Assembly: GCA_030147065.1 (NCBI GenBank)
Contig: JASLAP010000206.1
Span: forward strand, 1 to 36,005
DNA from: Pseudonocardia sp.
Lineage (GTDB): Bacteria; Actinomycetota; Actinomycetes; Mycobacteriales; Pseudonocardiaceae
DNA length: 36,005 bases
Direction of reading: 5' to 3'
The position numbers were made by a program, and so were the translations under genes. Positions within the stretch are counted from its first letter, which is position 1. Each line of letters starts with the position of its first letter. The notes under the pieces were generated by a model. That model searched no databases, was not told the DNA's origin, and worked only from the letters and a program-made list of their open reading frames with translations. Positions 1 to 7,430 of this stretch are shown piece after piece.

Positions 1-622
1 GGACCACCCGGACGCCGGTGATCTGCTCCCGCAGGATGCGGTTGACGGCGTCGATGCGCACCTGCATCAGCCGGAAGCGCGGCACCATCCGCACGATCAC
101 CAGGCCGATGGCCACGACCAGCACCGGCACGCACACCGCGACCAGCCAGGACAGCCCGACGTCCTCGCGCAGCGCCATGACGACGCCACCGACGCACATG
201 ATCGGCGCGGCCACCAGCATCGTGCAGGAGGTCAGCACGAGCATCTGCACCTGCTGCACGTCGTTCGTGCTGCGGGTGATCAACGTGGGAGCGCCGAACC
301 GGTTGACCTCGCGCGCGGAGAACTCGGTGACCCGGCCGAAGACCGCCGCCCGCAGGTCCTGCCCGACGCCCATCGCGGTGCGGGCGCCGTAGTACACCGC
401 GCCCACCGAGCAGAGGATCTGCACCACGGTCACCAGCAGCATCCAGCCGCCGGTGCTGACGATGTAGCCGGTGTCGCCGCGGGCGATGCCCTGGTCGATG
501 ATGTCGGCGTTGAGGCTGGGCAGGTAGAGCATGGCCATCGTGCCCACCAGTTGCAGCACGACCACCACCTGCAGCGGCCGCCGGTAGGGGCGCAGGTGGG
601 TGCGCAGCAGTCGGACCAGCAT
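1..622 (-). CDS. ABC exporter subunit, N-terminal membrane domain (partial, runs off the left edge)
   Basis: About 207 residues of the amino end are visible and the frame stays open to the window edge. The protein begins MLVRLLRTHLRPYRRPL and shows four hydrophobic spans, with the conserved exporter features NADIIDQGI after the first span and the FGRVTEFSAREVNRF/TLITRSTNDVQQVQ cytoplasmic stretch of type IV (multidrug exporter) ABC transporters, whose ATPase follows on the same chain. The ATPase part lies outside the window, so the fusion is inferred from the family. The start codon is 2 bases past the stop of the TetR gene, so the two are surely co-transcribed. Many actinobacterial exporters of this type work as heterodimers with a second gene immediately downstream, which cannot be checked here. 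Substrate unknown; drug or lipid export is likely. Confidence 0.88.
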   Translation of the reverse strand, partial: MLVRLLRTHLRPYRRPLQVVVVLQLVGTMAMLYLPSLNADIIDQGIARGDTGYIVSTGGWMLLVTVVQILCSVGAVYYGARTAMGVGQDLRAAVFGRVTEFSAREVNRFGAPTLITRSTNDVQQVQMLVLTSCTMLVAAPIMCVGGVVMALREDVGLSWLVAVCVPVLVVAIGLVIVRMVPRFRLMQVRIDAVNRILREQITGVRVV

Positions 623-624
623 GG

Positions 625-1320
625 TCAGTCTTCCAGTCGTTCGGGACGGGCTCGGGACGAGCGGTCGGGGTGGGCGGCGGGATGCCGTGCGGGGTGGCAG
701 GCGTGCCCGGGGGCGCCGGCGCCGGGTCGTCCGAGGCCGTCGAGCAGGACCGACACCACGTCGCGGGCGGCGAGCGGGTGGCCGTCGGAGATCCTGGGGT
801 GGGTGCCGGAGAACACCAGCAGGCGCAGGACGTGCGCGAACTCGTCGGCGGGCACGGTGAGCCGGTGGCGGTCGGGCCCGATCAGGTCGACCACGGCGGC
901 CCGGAAGGCGTCGTTCATGCTGGCCGGGCCGGGTGGGCGCGCGCCCGGCGGGGCGGGCGGCGGGCCGGTCAGCCCGAGGGCGTCGATGAGCGCGAACGCC
1001 CCGGACAGCCGCTCCTGCAGGATCTCCACCGCCGCGACCAGGCGTTCGCGCAGCGGCAGCGCCCGGTCCACCCCGGCCAGCCGGTCCAGCGTGGGCGCCG
1101 GGTCGAAGGCCTCCGCGGTGACCGCGCACATCAGCGCGTCCTTGTCCGGGAAGACCCGGAAGATCGTCCCCTCGGCGACGCCGGCCGCCTCGGCGATCTC
1201 CCGGGTGCTCACCCCGGCGCCGTGCCGCAGCACCAGCGGGAGCGCGGCGGCCACGATGGCCGCCCGGCGCTCGGCCGGCGCCATCCGGGCCGCCCGCCGG
1301 CCCCGCGTTCCCGTCTGCAC
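625..1320 (-). CDS. TetR-family repressor of the adjacent ABC exporter
   Basis: The 231-residue protein has a helix-turn-helix at about residues 27-65 (GVSTREIAEAAGVAEGTIFR followed by VFPDKDALM), the classic TetR amino domain, then a variable helical ligand domain. The GTG start at 1320 lies 7 bases after a TACCGT -10 box, so the message is probably leaderless or nearly so. It is followed after 2 bases by the exporter gene, the usual arrangement for a repressor relieved by a substrate of its transporter. The last 35 residues are rich in Pro, His and Arg (HPARHPAAHPDRSSRARPER) and look unstructured; this tail is unusual for the family. The regulated target is inferred from position and from the dyad in its own promoter. 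Confidence 0.9.
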   Translation of the reverse strand: MQTGTRGRRAARMAPAERRAAIVAAALPLVLRHGAGVSTREIAEAAGVAEGTIFRVFPDKDALMCAVTAEAFDPAPTLDRLAGVDRALPLRERLVAAVEILQERLSGAFALIDALGLTGPPPAPPGARPPGPASMNDAFRAAVVDLIGPDRHRLTVPADEFAHVLRLLVFSGTHPRISDGHPLAARDVVSVLLDGLGRPGAGAPGHACHPARHPAAHPDRSSRARPERLED

Positions 1321-1327
1321 CCGGCCG

Positions 1328-1365
1328 ACGGTAATGAGCGGGCACTCACTAGCGCAAACCGGTTT
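1328..1365 (-). promoter_or_regulatory. Promoter and operator of the TetR-ABC exporter operon
   Basis: Reading the minus strand, TTGCGC (1352-1357) and TACCGT (1328-1333) are separated by 18 bases and the GTG start follows 7 bases later. Between the two boxes lies the dyad TGAGCGGGCACTCA (1335-1348, TGAG/CTCA arms), placed where a bound TetR dimer would block RNA polymerase. A perfect 10-base palindrome AAACCGGTTT (1356-1365) overlaps the -35 box and may be a second site. The boxes are seen; function is inferred. Confidence 0.5.
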
Positions 1366-1412
1366 CGCTCCCGGCGGACGGGCCGCCCCGGGCCCGGGTC
1401 AGGGGCGGCGGC

Positions 1413-2351
1413 TCACGAGCAGGGTTCGGCGCACTGGCCCTCGTGGTGGGTGTGCGCGAGCTGCTCGACCTGCAGCGTGCTGTGGGTCAGCCCGAACCGC
1501 TCGCGCAACAGGCGCGCGGACCGGTCCAGCACCGACTCCTCCCCGCAGCCCGTGCGGGCCCCGGCGTCCGGATCCAGCACCAGGTGCGCCGACACCGACG
1601 GGGTCCGGTCGTTGATCGCCCAGACGTGCAGGTCGTGGATGTCGGCCACGCCCGGGACCCCGCGCAGCGCGTCCTGCACCTCGGCCACGTCGATGTCGCG
1701 TGGGGCGCCCTCCAGCAGGACGTGCCCGACCTCGCGCAGCAGCGCCACCGCCCGCGGCAGGATCAGCGCCACGATCGCCAGCGAGGCGACGGTGTCGGCG
1801 TAGGGCCACCCGGTGGCCAGCAGGACCACCGCGGCGACGATCACCCCGACCGAACCCAGCGCGTCGCCCAGCACGTGCAGCATCGCACCGCGCATGTTCA
1901 TGTTGGCCCGGTCGCCGCCGGCCAGCACGGCCAGCGAGACCGCGTTGCCGATCAGCCCCAGCACGCCGACGACCAGCAGCGGCAGCCCGGGGACCTCGGC
2001 CGGTTCGACCAGCCGCCGCACGCCCTCGACCGCGACCCAGCCCACCACGACCACCAGGGCCAGCGCGTTCACCCCGGCGACGAGGACCTCGACCCGGCCG
2101 AACCCGTAGGTGCGGCGCAGCGTGCCGGGCCGGGCGGCGAGCACCGAGGCCACCAGCGCGGCGGCCAGGGCGCCGGCGTCGGTGAGCAGGTGCCCGAGGT
2201 CGGCCAGCAGCGCCAGCGACCCGGCCAGCACCGCTCCGACCGCGCCGACCAGCGCGGTCACCAGCGTCACCCCGAGCGCGACGGCCAGCCGCCTGCGATC
2301 ACTCTCGGCCGAGTGCCCGTGGCCGTGCCCGTGGCCGTGACTGCGCCCCAT
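1413..2351 (-). CDS. Cation diffusion facilitator (CzcD/ZitB-type zinc exporter)
   Basis: This 312-residue protein exports divalent cations, most likely Zn2+ with Cd2+ or Co2+, across the cell membrane in exchange for protons. The start at 2351 gives MGRSHGHGHGHGHS, a histidine-rich metal-binding amino end, and is preceded by a GGGAGG ribosome site; a frame open 14 codons further upstream lacks one. Six hydrophobic spans follow. The metal site signature of zinc CDFs is present twice: HLLTD in span 2 and HVLGD in span 5. A cytoplasmic ferredoxin-like domain (about residues 200-280, GVPGVADIHDLHVWAI) follows. The end, HTHHEGQCAEPCS, adds His and Cys and may be another metal site. It stands as a single gene between the TetR gene and a small protein, with no metalloregulator next to it. 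Confidence 0.93.
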   Translation of the reverse strand: MGRSHGHGHGHGHSAESDRRRLAVALGVTLVTALVGAVGAVLAGSLALLADLGHLLTDAGALAAALVASVLAARPGTLRRTYGFGRVEVLVAGVNALALVVVVGWVAVEGVRRLVEPAEVPGLPLLVVGVLGLIGNAVSLAVLAGGDRANMNMRGAMLHVLGDALGSVGVIVAAVVLLATGWPYADTVASLAIVALILPRAVALLREVGHVLLEGAPRDIDVAEVQDALRGVPGVADIHDLHVWAINDRTPSVSAHLVLDPDAGARTGCGEESVLDRSARLLRERFGLTHSTLQVEQLAHTHHEGQCAEPCS

Positions 2352-2384
2352 CTGGCCCTCCCGTCGTCGGCCTGCGCAGCCAAT

Positions 2385-2402
2385 CATGCACAACCACGCA
2401 TG
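2385..2402. promoter_or_regulatory. Possible operator dyad upstream of the CDF gene
   Basis: CATGC and GCATG form perfect 5-base arms separated by 8 bases, 34 bases upstream of the CDF start. Placement suits a metal-responsive regulator site in the CDF promoter region, but no regulator gene is adjacent and the arms are short, so this could be chance. Confidence 0.25.
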
Positions 2403-2461
2403 CTCCGGGGAGGACTACCTCACCGAGGGCTGGCCCACACCTGCTCCGCGGACCGGCCCGA

Positions 2462-2638
2462 TCACATCTCGTGGGCCATGTCGTAGCCGAGGTCGCCGTC
2501 GCCCGGATCGGCCGCGGCCGAGCGGCGGATGCCGCTCACCGGGGTCCGCCGGACGCGGTCGGCGGTCGGTCCGACCACCGCGGTGCGCACCTCGTGCGCC
2601 AGGTCGTAGCCGTAGTCGCCGGAATCCTGCTCGACCAT
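2462..2638 (-). CDS. Small protein of unknown function with repeated GYD(L/M)AHE motif
   Basis: A 58-residue acidic-ended protein. The ATG at 2638 is preceded by a strong GAGGAGG ribosome site 6 bases away, which supports translation. The same heptad-like motif occurs near both ends: DYGYDLAHEV at residues 9-18 and DLGYDMAHEM at residues 49-58, the latter being the carboxyl terminus. Between them lies an Arg/Ala-rich stretch with no obvious fold; there is no signal peptide, membrane span or cysteine. A GTG further upstream (2704) would add 22 residues including a YGQW repeat, but the ATG has the better ribosome site. I do not recognise the family. It is transcribed toward the CDF gene and may share its transcript; no modifying enzyme that would mark it as a peptide natural-product precursor is near. 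Confidence 0.6.
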   Translation of the reverse strand: MVEQDSGDYGYDLAHEVRTAVVGPTADRVRRTPVSGIRRSAAADPGDGDLGYDMAHEM

Positions 2639-2660
2639 CGTGGTCCTCCTCGCGCTCGGC

Positions 2661-2696
2661 TGCCCGTTCCACTGCCCGTACCACTGCCCGTACCGC
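2661..2696. repeat. Three tandem 12-bp repeats upstream of the small protein gene
   Basis: On the plus strand the unit TGCCCGT(T/A)CC(A/G)C occurs three times in a row (2661-2672, 2673-2684, 2685-2696). It sits 23-58 bases upstream of the chosen ATG. If the upstream GTG were used instead, the repeats would be read in frame as YGQW/NGQ units. Confidence 0.75.
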
Positions 2697-2832
2697 TGAC
2701 CCACCGTGACCGACCTCGTCGAACGGTGTACGTCGATGATCGCCCGACCGTGTCCGGCTCACAAGGCCGTTCACCCTGCGAGGGCAGCCCGGTTGGGGGC
2801 GCGATCTCGGGTCTGGTATAGGGCCGCCCGGA

Positions 2833-3636
2833 TCAGTGCGCGGCGGAGGCCGGGTACGGCGGCCCACCGCCGTCCACCTTGATCCGCTGGGCCGTCAGGT
2901 AGGAGGCGTCGGCCGAGGCCAGGAAGGCCACCACCCCGGCCACGTCCTCCGGGCGGGCCACCCGCCCGAACGGGTACCGCTCGTCGAGCTGGGCGATCGT
3001 CGCACCGCCCGCGGTCGCCGCGACCAGCCGCTCGCCCATGTCGGTGGCCACCAGCCCGGGCGCCACGATGTTCACCCGCACCCCGGCGCCGCGCTCCTCG
3101 GCGGCCAGCGTCCGGGCCGCCGCCTCCAGCGCGGCCTTGGCCATCGCGTACGGCGCGCCACCGGCCGGCATCTGGTCGACGATCACGCTGGAGATCACCA
3201 CGACGTCGGCCCGGGGCGCCGCGCGCAGCTCCGGCAGCAGGGCGCGGACCAGGGTGAGCGGACCGAGCACGTGCACCCGCAGCAGCCGCAGGTACTCCTC
3301 GTCGGGGGTGTCGGCGACGGCGGTCCCGCGACTGGCCGTGCCGGCGTTGCTGACCAGCAGGTCGACCGGGCCGAGGTCGGCGTGCACCCGGTCCAGCACG
3401 GCGAGCACCGCGTCCGGGTCGTCGATCGGCGCGCGGTAGGCCCGGGCGGTGCCGCCGGCCCCGGTGATCTCGGCGACCGTCCGCTCCGCCGCGTCGGCGG
3501 CGCGCCGGTAGGTGAGCGCGACGGCCGCGCCGTCGGCGGCCAGCCGCAGCGCGATGGCCCGGCCGATCCCCCGGGACCCCCCGGTGACCAGTGCGGTCCG
3601 TCCGGCCAGCGGCGGGGGGACGTCGATGTCGGGCAC
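2833..3636 (-). CDS. SDR-family oxidoreductase (FabG-like)
   Basis: A 267-residue classical short-chain dehydrogenase that should reduce or oxidise a carbonyl/alcohol with NAD(P)H. Seen in order: the Rossmann nucleotide motif TGGSRGIG near residues 18-25, the NAG motif (LVSNAGTAS), the catalytic serine in VVISSV, the YAMAK catalytic Tyr/Lys pair 13-17 residues later, and the PG motif (IVAPGLVATDM). The first basic residue after the Gly motif plus YRRAAD suggest NADPH. The GTG start at 3636 is chosen because AGAGGAG lies 6 bases before it; the frame stays open 24 codons further without support. Substrate cannot be read from sequence. It appears monocistronic between two unrelated genes. Confidence 0.88.
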   Translation of the reverse strand: MPDIDVPPPLAGRTALVTGGSRGIGRAIALRLAADGAAVALTYRRAADAAERTVAEITGAGGTARAYRAPIDDPDAVLAVLDRVHADLGPVDLLVSNAGTASRGTAVADTPDEEYLRLLRVHVLGPLTLVRALLPELRAAPRADVVVISSVIVDQMPAGGAPYAMAKAALEAAARTLAAEERGAGVRVNIVAPGLVATDMGERLVAATAGGATIAQLDERYPFGRVARPEDVAGVVAFLASADASYLTAQRIKVDGGGPPYPASAAH

Positions 3637-3729
3637 GGGGGCTCCTCTGCCGCCGGTCGGTGGTCGCACCCCGGCGCGACCCCGGAGTGATCCACCGGAT
3701 GAGGTCACTCTAAACGGGCGCGGTCTCGA

Positions 3730-4383
3730 TCACTCCCGGTCCTGCCAGGTGCACACGCACACCTCGTTGCCCTCGGCGTCGGCCAGCACCCACCAGGAGC
3801 GCGCGTACCCGTCGGTCAGCAGGGTGCCGCCCGCGGCCAGCGCGGCCGCGACCCGCTGCTCGGCCACGTCGTGCGGCACGGTCAGGTCGACGTGCACGCG
3901 GTTGCGCTGGGGGCGCGGCGCGTCGATCTCCTGGAACCAGAGGGCGGGCCCGCGCCGGGCGGGGTCGACCAGGTAGCCCTCGACGTCGTCGTAGCCGAGC
4001 ACGGCGACCCAGAACGGGCGGACAGCGGTGGCGTCGAGGACGTCGATCCCGAGCTCGACGCAGGACGCCGCGGTCGGCTCGGCGACCGCGCCGGCCTCGG
4101 CGGCCAGCCGGGAGACGGTGCGGGCGAGCTCCACGTGGGCCGCGGTGACGGCTTCGACGCCCGCGACGCCCAACGCGACCCGCAAGGTGCCCGGCGGTCG
4201 CAGGTCGAGGTCGGGCCGCACGCCGGCGGCCTCGGCGGCGTCGGCGACGGCCACGATCAGCGCGACCGCGGCCGGGTAGGAGGCGGCCCGGAAGGTCGCC
4301 TGGACCGACTCGACCAGGAACCGCCAGTCGTCGAGGCCGTCGAGGCCGTGGAACCGGGACGCGGTGATGCGGGCGGGCGTCAT
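3730..4383 (-). CDS. VOC-family protein with a degenerate pterin-dehydratase-like N-terminal half
   Basis: A 217-residue protein of two parts. Residues 1-100 (FHGLDDWRFL...AVADAAEAAGV...HVELARTVSRLAAEAG) follow the pattern of 4a-hydroxytetrahydrobiopterin dehydratase (PCD/DCoH), but the paired histidines normally found after the AEAAGV helix are replaced by RPDLDLR, so it is probably not catalytic. Residues 110-217 form a glyoxalase-like VOC domain (VELGIDVLDATAVRPFWVAVLGYDD, RVHVDLTVPHD, WWVLADAEGNEVCVCTW). VHVDL and the terminal EVCVC region supply possible metal or substrate residues. The ATG at 4383 has only a weak ribosome site but begins the recognisable domain. The substrate is unknown; resistance, pterin binding or a small-molecule lyase/isomerase are all possible. 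Confidence 0.8.
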   Translation of the reverse strand: MTPARITASRFHGLDGLDDWRFLVESVQATFRAASYPAAVALIVAVADAAEAAGVRPDLDLRPPGTLRVALGVAGVEAVTAAHVELARTVSRLAAEAGAVAEPTAASCVELGIDVLDATAVRPFWVAVLGYDDVEGYLVDPARRGPALWFQEIDAPRPQRNRVHVDLTVPHDVAEQRVAAALAAGGTLLTDGYARSWWVLADAEGNEVCVCTWQDRE

Positions 4384-4724
4384 GGGCGCGACCGTAGGAC
4401 CCGTTCCCGACAGTTCCCGCCGAGCGCGGCGCCGGCGGCGCCTGCGACTGCGGTCACATCGAGTAAGTGATCCATTGCCGCTGGTACGCCCGTTGCGGTA
4501 GTCGTGAACCCGCCGGTAACCCATCGTGTACCGACCTCTAGGCTCTACGGCGTTCCGCCCCCCGCCGGACCGCACGGATGGCCTACCGCTCTCGGCCCGT
4601 CGCCGAATCCGGACAGCGCCCGCCGTCGACCGGCGGAGGCGGAGGCACGACGGCCCCGCCGTCGCCCGCCAGTGCCGTGCTCGCCGAGCGGTGACCGTCG
4701 GCGTCGACGCCTCGAGGAGTCACC
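4384..4724. other. 341-base intergenic region between divergent genes
   Basis: This gap separates the VOC gene (minus) from the sugar-binding lipoprotein gene (plus) and should hold both promoters. A TAGGCT hexamer at 4539-4544 fits an actinobacterial -10 box for the lipoprotein, giving a leader of roughly 175 bases, but no convincing -35 box precedes it. A small GC-rich hairpin-like stretch (about 4617-4645) lies inside that leader. No gene or known riboswitch pattern was recognised. Confidence 0.35.
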
Positions 4725-5813
4725 ATGGGCCGGGCCCGCCGCACGACCGCCCTGCGTGGCCTCGCCGCGCTCGCCCTCGCCGGCACGCTGGTCGCGTGCA
4801 GCCAGGCCTCGCCGAGCGCCGACAACAGCGCCGCCCTGGGCGTGCAGAACCCGGTGGTGGCCTTCCTGATGCCCGACCAGGCCTCGACCCGCTACGAGCG
4901 CTACGACTACCCGCTGTTCCAGGCCAAGGTCCGGGACCTCTGCATCCGCTGCGACGTCGTCTACGCCAACGCCGAGGGCGACGCCGAGCGCCAGCGCCAG
5001 CAGGCCGCGGACGTGCTGGCGCGCGGGGCCACCGTGCTGGTGATGTCCTCGGTCGACCCGGGCGTGGCCGCCGACATCGTCGAGGCGGCGCACGCCGCCG
5101 GGGCCAAGGTGATCGCCTACGACCGGCCGATCGTGGAGGTCCCGTCGGACTTCTACATCTCCTACGACAACGAGGCCATCGGCGAGCTGATCACCGAGTC
5201 GCTGCTGGACCGGCTGGCCGAGACCGGGGCCCAGGGCGGTCTGCTGCAGGTCAACGGCGCACCCGAGGACGCCGCGGCGGACCTCGTCCAGCAGGGCGTC
5301 GCCGCCGCGCTGGAGGGGACCGGCGTGCAGGTCCTGGCCGAGTACGACACGCCGGGCTGGGAGCCGGCCCGGGCCGAGGAGTGGACGCGCACCCAGATCG
5401 GCCGGTTCGGCCCGCAGATCGCCGGGGTCGTGGCCGGCAACGACGGCACCGCGGGCGGTGCCTCGGAGGCGTTCCAGGACGCCGGGATCCGCCCGCTGCC
5501 GCCGATCACCGGTAACGACTCGGAGCTGGCCGCGGCGCAGCGCATCCTGCGCGGGGAGCAGTACAACACGATCTCCAAGCCGATCTGGGTGGTCGCCGAG
5601 GCCGCCGCGGCCGCGGCGGTGCGGCTGGTGAACGGCCAGGTCCCGCAGTCGAACGAGACGCTCTACGGCACCCCGACCGAGCTGTTCACCCCGACCGTGG
5701 TGACCGCCGAGAACCTGAAGACCGCACTGATCGACACCGGCGAGCTGGAGCTGTCCACGGTGTGCACCCCGGAGCTGACCGCGACCTGCCGCCAGCTGGG
5801 CGTGCTGCCGTAG
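4725..5813 (+). CDS. Sugar ABC-type substrate-binding lipoprotein (XylF/ChvE-like), orphan
   Basis: A 362-residue secreted lipoprotein. The signal peptide ends in the lipobox LVAC with the lipidated Cys at residue 25; RRTTALRGLAALALAG supplies the basic and hydrophobic parts. The mature part is a periplasmic-binding-protein type 1 fold like D-xylose/multiple-sugar binders: VVAFLMPDQASTRYERYDYP at the first strand, ARGATVLVMSSVDP, KVIAYDRPI, the DNEAIGEL hinge, GVVAGNDGTAGG and ITGNDSE. A GAGGAG ribosome site precedes the ATG. No ATPase or permease is adjacent, unlike the rhamnose binding protein at 26656-27741, so it either serves a transporter elsewhere or works with a sensor. Sugar specificity (xylose, galactose or similar) is inferred from family only. 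Confidence 0.88.
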   Translation: MGRARRTTALRGLAALALAGTLVACSQASPSADNSAALGVQNPVVAFLMPDQASTRYERYDYPLFQAKVRDLCIRCDVVYANAEGDAERQRQQAADVLARGATVLVMSSVDPGVAADIVEAAHAAGAKVIAYDRPIVEVPSDFYISYDNEAIGELITESLLDRLAETGAQGGLLQVNGAPEDAAADLVQQGVAAALEGTGVQVLAEYDTPGWEPARAEEWTRTQIGRFGPQIAGVVAGNDGTAGGASEAFQDAGIRPLPPITGNDSELAAAQRILRGEQYNTISKPIWVVAEAAAAAAVRLVNGQVPQSNETLYGTPTELFTPTVVTAENLKTALIDTGELELSTVCTPELTATCRQLGVLP

Positions 5814-5825
5814 CGGCCCGGGCCG
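5814..5825. terminator. Possible shared terminator between convergent genes
   Basis: CGGCCCGGGCCG is a perfect 12-base palindrome starting directly after the stop codon of the lipoprotein gene and 10 bases from the stop of the convergent crotonase gene. There is no T-run, as is common in actinobacteria. It is short and may be chance in DNA this GC-rich. Confidence 0.25.
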
Positions 5826-5834
5826 CCGGCGGGC

Positions 5835-6647
5835 TCACCGCCGGTGGTAGGTCGGGGGACGCCGCTCGAGGTAGGCCGACATGGCCTCGGCGCGGTCGGC
5901 GGTGAGGCTGGTCAGCACCTGCTGGCGGTTCTCCAGCTCGACCGCCGCGTCAAAGGAGTCGATCTCCAGCGACAGCCACATCCCCTGCTTGGTCAGCGCC
6001 AGCGAGAGCGGCGGCGCGGCGAGCAGGTCGGCGATCGCGGCCTCCACCCGCCCGGCCAGCGCGTCCGGCGCCACGACGTCGGCGAGCAGCCCGATCCGCA
6101 GCGCCTCCGCGGCGTCGAACCGCCGCGCGGTCAGCATCAGCTCGTGCGCCCGCCCGGCCCCGACCAGCCGCGGCAGCAGCCAGGACACGCCGATGTCGCA
6201 GCCGGTGACCCCGATCCGGATGAACGACGAGGCGAAGATCGCCTCGGTACTGGCGATGCGCAGGTCGGCCGCGCACACCAGGGCCAGCCCACCGCCCGCG
6301 GCCGGGCCGTTGACCTGCGCGATGACCACCTGCGGCAGGCGTCGGAGCTGCTGGACGAGCCCGGCGATCCGGCGCTGGGTGTGCCAGGTGCGGTGGGCCG
6401 GTCCGGCGCCGACGCCCGCCGGCGGCTCGCCGTACCCGCCCAGGTCCAGCCCGGAGCAGAACCCGCGCCCGGCCCCGGTGAGCACCACAGCCCGGCACAG
6501 CGGGTCGCGCCCGACCTCGTCCAGCGCGTCGTGCAACCGCTCGACCAGCTCGGCGTTCATCGCGTTGAGCCGCTCGGGGCGGCGCAGCTCGATCCGGCAC
6601 ACCTCCGGCGCCGGCCGGGTCACCGCGATCGGCCCGTCGCGGCTCAC
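5835..6647 (-). CDS. Crotonase-superfamily enzyme (dienoyl-CoA isomerase-like active site)
   Basis: A 270-residue enoyl-CoA hydratase/isomerase family protein acting on an acyl-CoA. Seen: VCRIELRRPERLNAMNAEL, the oxyanion-hole segments GAGRGFCSGLDLGG and NGPAAGGGLALVCAADLRIA, then IRIGVTGCDIGVSWLLPRLVG and GRAHELMLTARRF. By alignment with rat mitochondrial hydratase, the first catalytic Glu (Glu144) is replaced by Phe, while the Glu164 position is kept (AHELML). The Asp in GCDIG falls where delta3,5-delta2,4-dienoyl-CoA isomerases carry their acid residue, so isomerisation is more likely than hydration. The GTG start overlaps the stop of the preceding gene by GTGA. It is the last gene of the fabG-crotonase operon. 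Confidence 0.87.
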   Translation of the reverse strand: MSRDGPIAVTRPAPEVCRIELRRPERLNAMNAELVERLHDALDEVGRDPLCRAVVLTGAGRGFCSGLDLGGYGEPPAGVGAGPAHRTWHTQRRIAGLVQQLRRLPQVVIAQVNGPAAGGGLALVCAADLRIASTEAIFASSFIRIGVTGCDIGVSWLLPRLVGAGRAHELMLTARRFDAAEALRIGLLADVVAPDALAGRVEAAIADLLAAPPLSLALTKQGMWLSLEIDSFDAAVELENRQQVLTSLTADRAEAMSAYLERRPPTYHRR

Positions 6648-7414
6648 CCCGGGTCCCCGGCGATCCGTCGGCGGTTGCGGTCGAGCACCGCGAGCCGCCG
6701 CTGCTCCAGCCCGGCGTGGTCGGGCCGGTGGGCCGCGCCGATCTCGCGCTCCACGGCCAGCGCGGTCCCGACGCCGCTGCCGGCCACGTACATCTGCTTG
6801 AGCGGGCCCATGACCGCCACCGGCACCTCGGCCGCCGCCGCGGCCAGCCCGAGCGCCCGCGCCCCCAGCTCGCCGTGCGCCACCACCTCGGTGACCAGGC
6901 CGATCCGCTCGGCCGGCGCGGCCGGGACGGGGTCGCCGGTCATCGACATCCGGCGCGCCCACCCGGGACCCACCAGGGCCGGCAGCCGGGCGGTCAGCCC
7001 GCCGCCGGGCAGCACCCCGACCCGGGCGTGGGTGTCGGCGAAGACCGCGCGCTCCGAGGCGACGAGCACGTCGCACCCCAGCGCGAGCTCCAGGCCCCCG
7101 GTGTAGGCCGCGCCGTTGATCGCCCCGACGACCGGCGTGCGCATCCGCCCGACCTGCCCGATGCAGTCCTCGTCGCGGTGGCGGCGGAAGTACGCCGCCC
7201 CCTCCGCTGCGGCCTGCTTGAGGTCCACCCCGGCGCAGAAGGCCGGGTCGGTGCCGGTCAGCACGACGGCCCGGACCTCCGGCGCCTCGTCGGCGGCCAC
7301 CAGCGCCCGGTACAGGGCACTGATCAGCTCGCCGTCCAGGGCGTTGCGGGCCTGCGGCCGGTTCAGGGTCAGCACCCGGACCGGGCCGGCGTCGGCCACC
7401 AGCAGGACGCTCAC
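6644..7414 (-). CDS. Crotonase-superfamily protein lacking both hydratase glutamates
   Basis: A 256-residue crotonase fold protein: VRVLTLNRPQARNALDGELI, oxyanion-hole parts GTDPAFCAGVDLKQAA and NGAAYTGGLELALGCDVLVAS, then THARVGVLPGGGLTARLPALVG and ARRMSMTGDPV. Aligned with rat enoyl-CoA hydratase, the Glu144 position reads His (THARVG) and the Glu164 position reads Arg (ARRMSM), so neither hydratase acid is present although CoA-binding and oxyanion features are intact. A classical hydratase reaction is therefore unlikely; isomerase, thioesterase or hydrolase chemistry, or a non-catalytic role, are open. It starts with GTG 17 bases after the stop of the upstream crotonase and overlaps the next gene by 4 bases, so it is translated as part of the operon. 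Confidence 0.85.
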   Translation of the reverse strand: MSVLLVADAGPVRVLTLNRPQARNALDGELISALYRALVAADEAPEVRAVVLTGTDPAFCAGVDLKQAAAEGAAYFRRHRDEDCIGQVGRMRTPVVGAINGAAYTGGLELALGCDVLVASERAVFADTHARVGVLPGGGLTARLPALVGPGWARRMSMTGDPVPAAPAERIGLVTEVVAHGELGARALGLAAAAAEVPVAVMGPLKQMYVAGSGVGTALAVEREIGAAHRPDHAGLEQRRLAVLDRNRRRIAGDPG

Positions 7415-7430
7415 CGCGCCCGCCGCCGGC

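Noticed and set aside
18..392. A 124-codon plus-strand frame with a Cys-containing stretch
   Set aside because: It is antisense to the ABC exporter subunit, whose transmembrane and cytoplasmic motifs are clear.
2462..2638. Precursor of a ribosomally made peptide natural product
   Set aside because: No modifying enzyme, protease or dedicated exporter is nearby, and there is no Cys/Ser/Thr-rich core; the protein is kept as unknown.
5814..5834. Strong intrinsic terminator
   Set aside because: The palindrome is only 12 bases without a loop or T-run; it was kept only as a low-confidence site.
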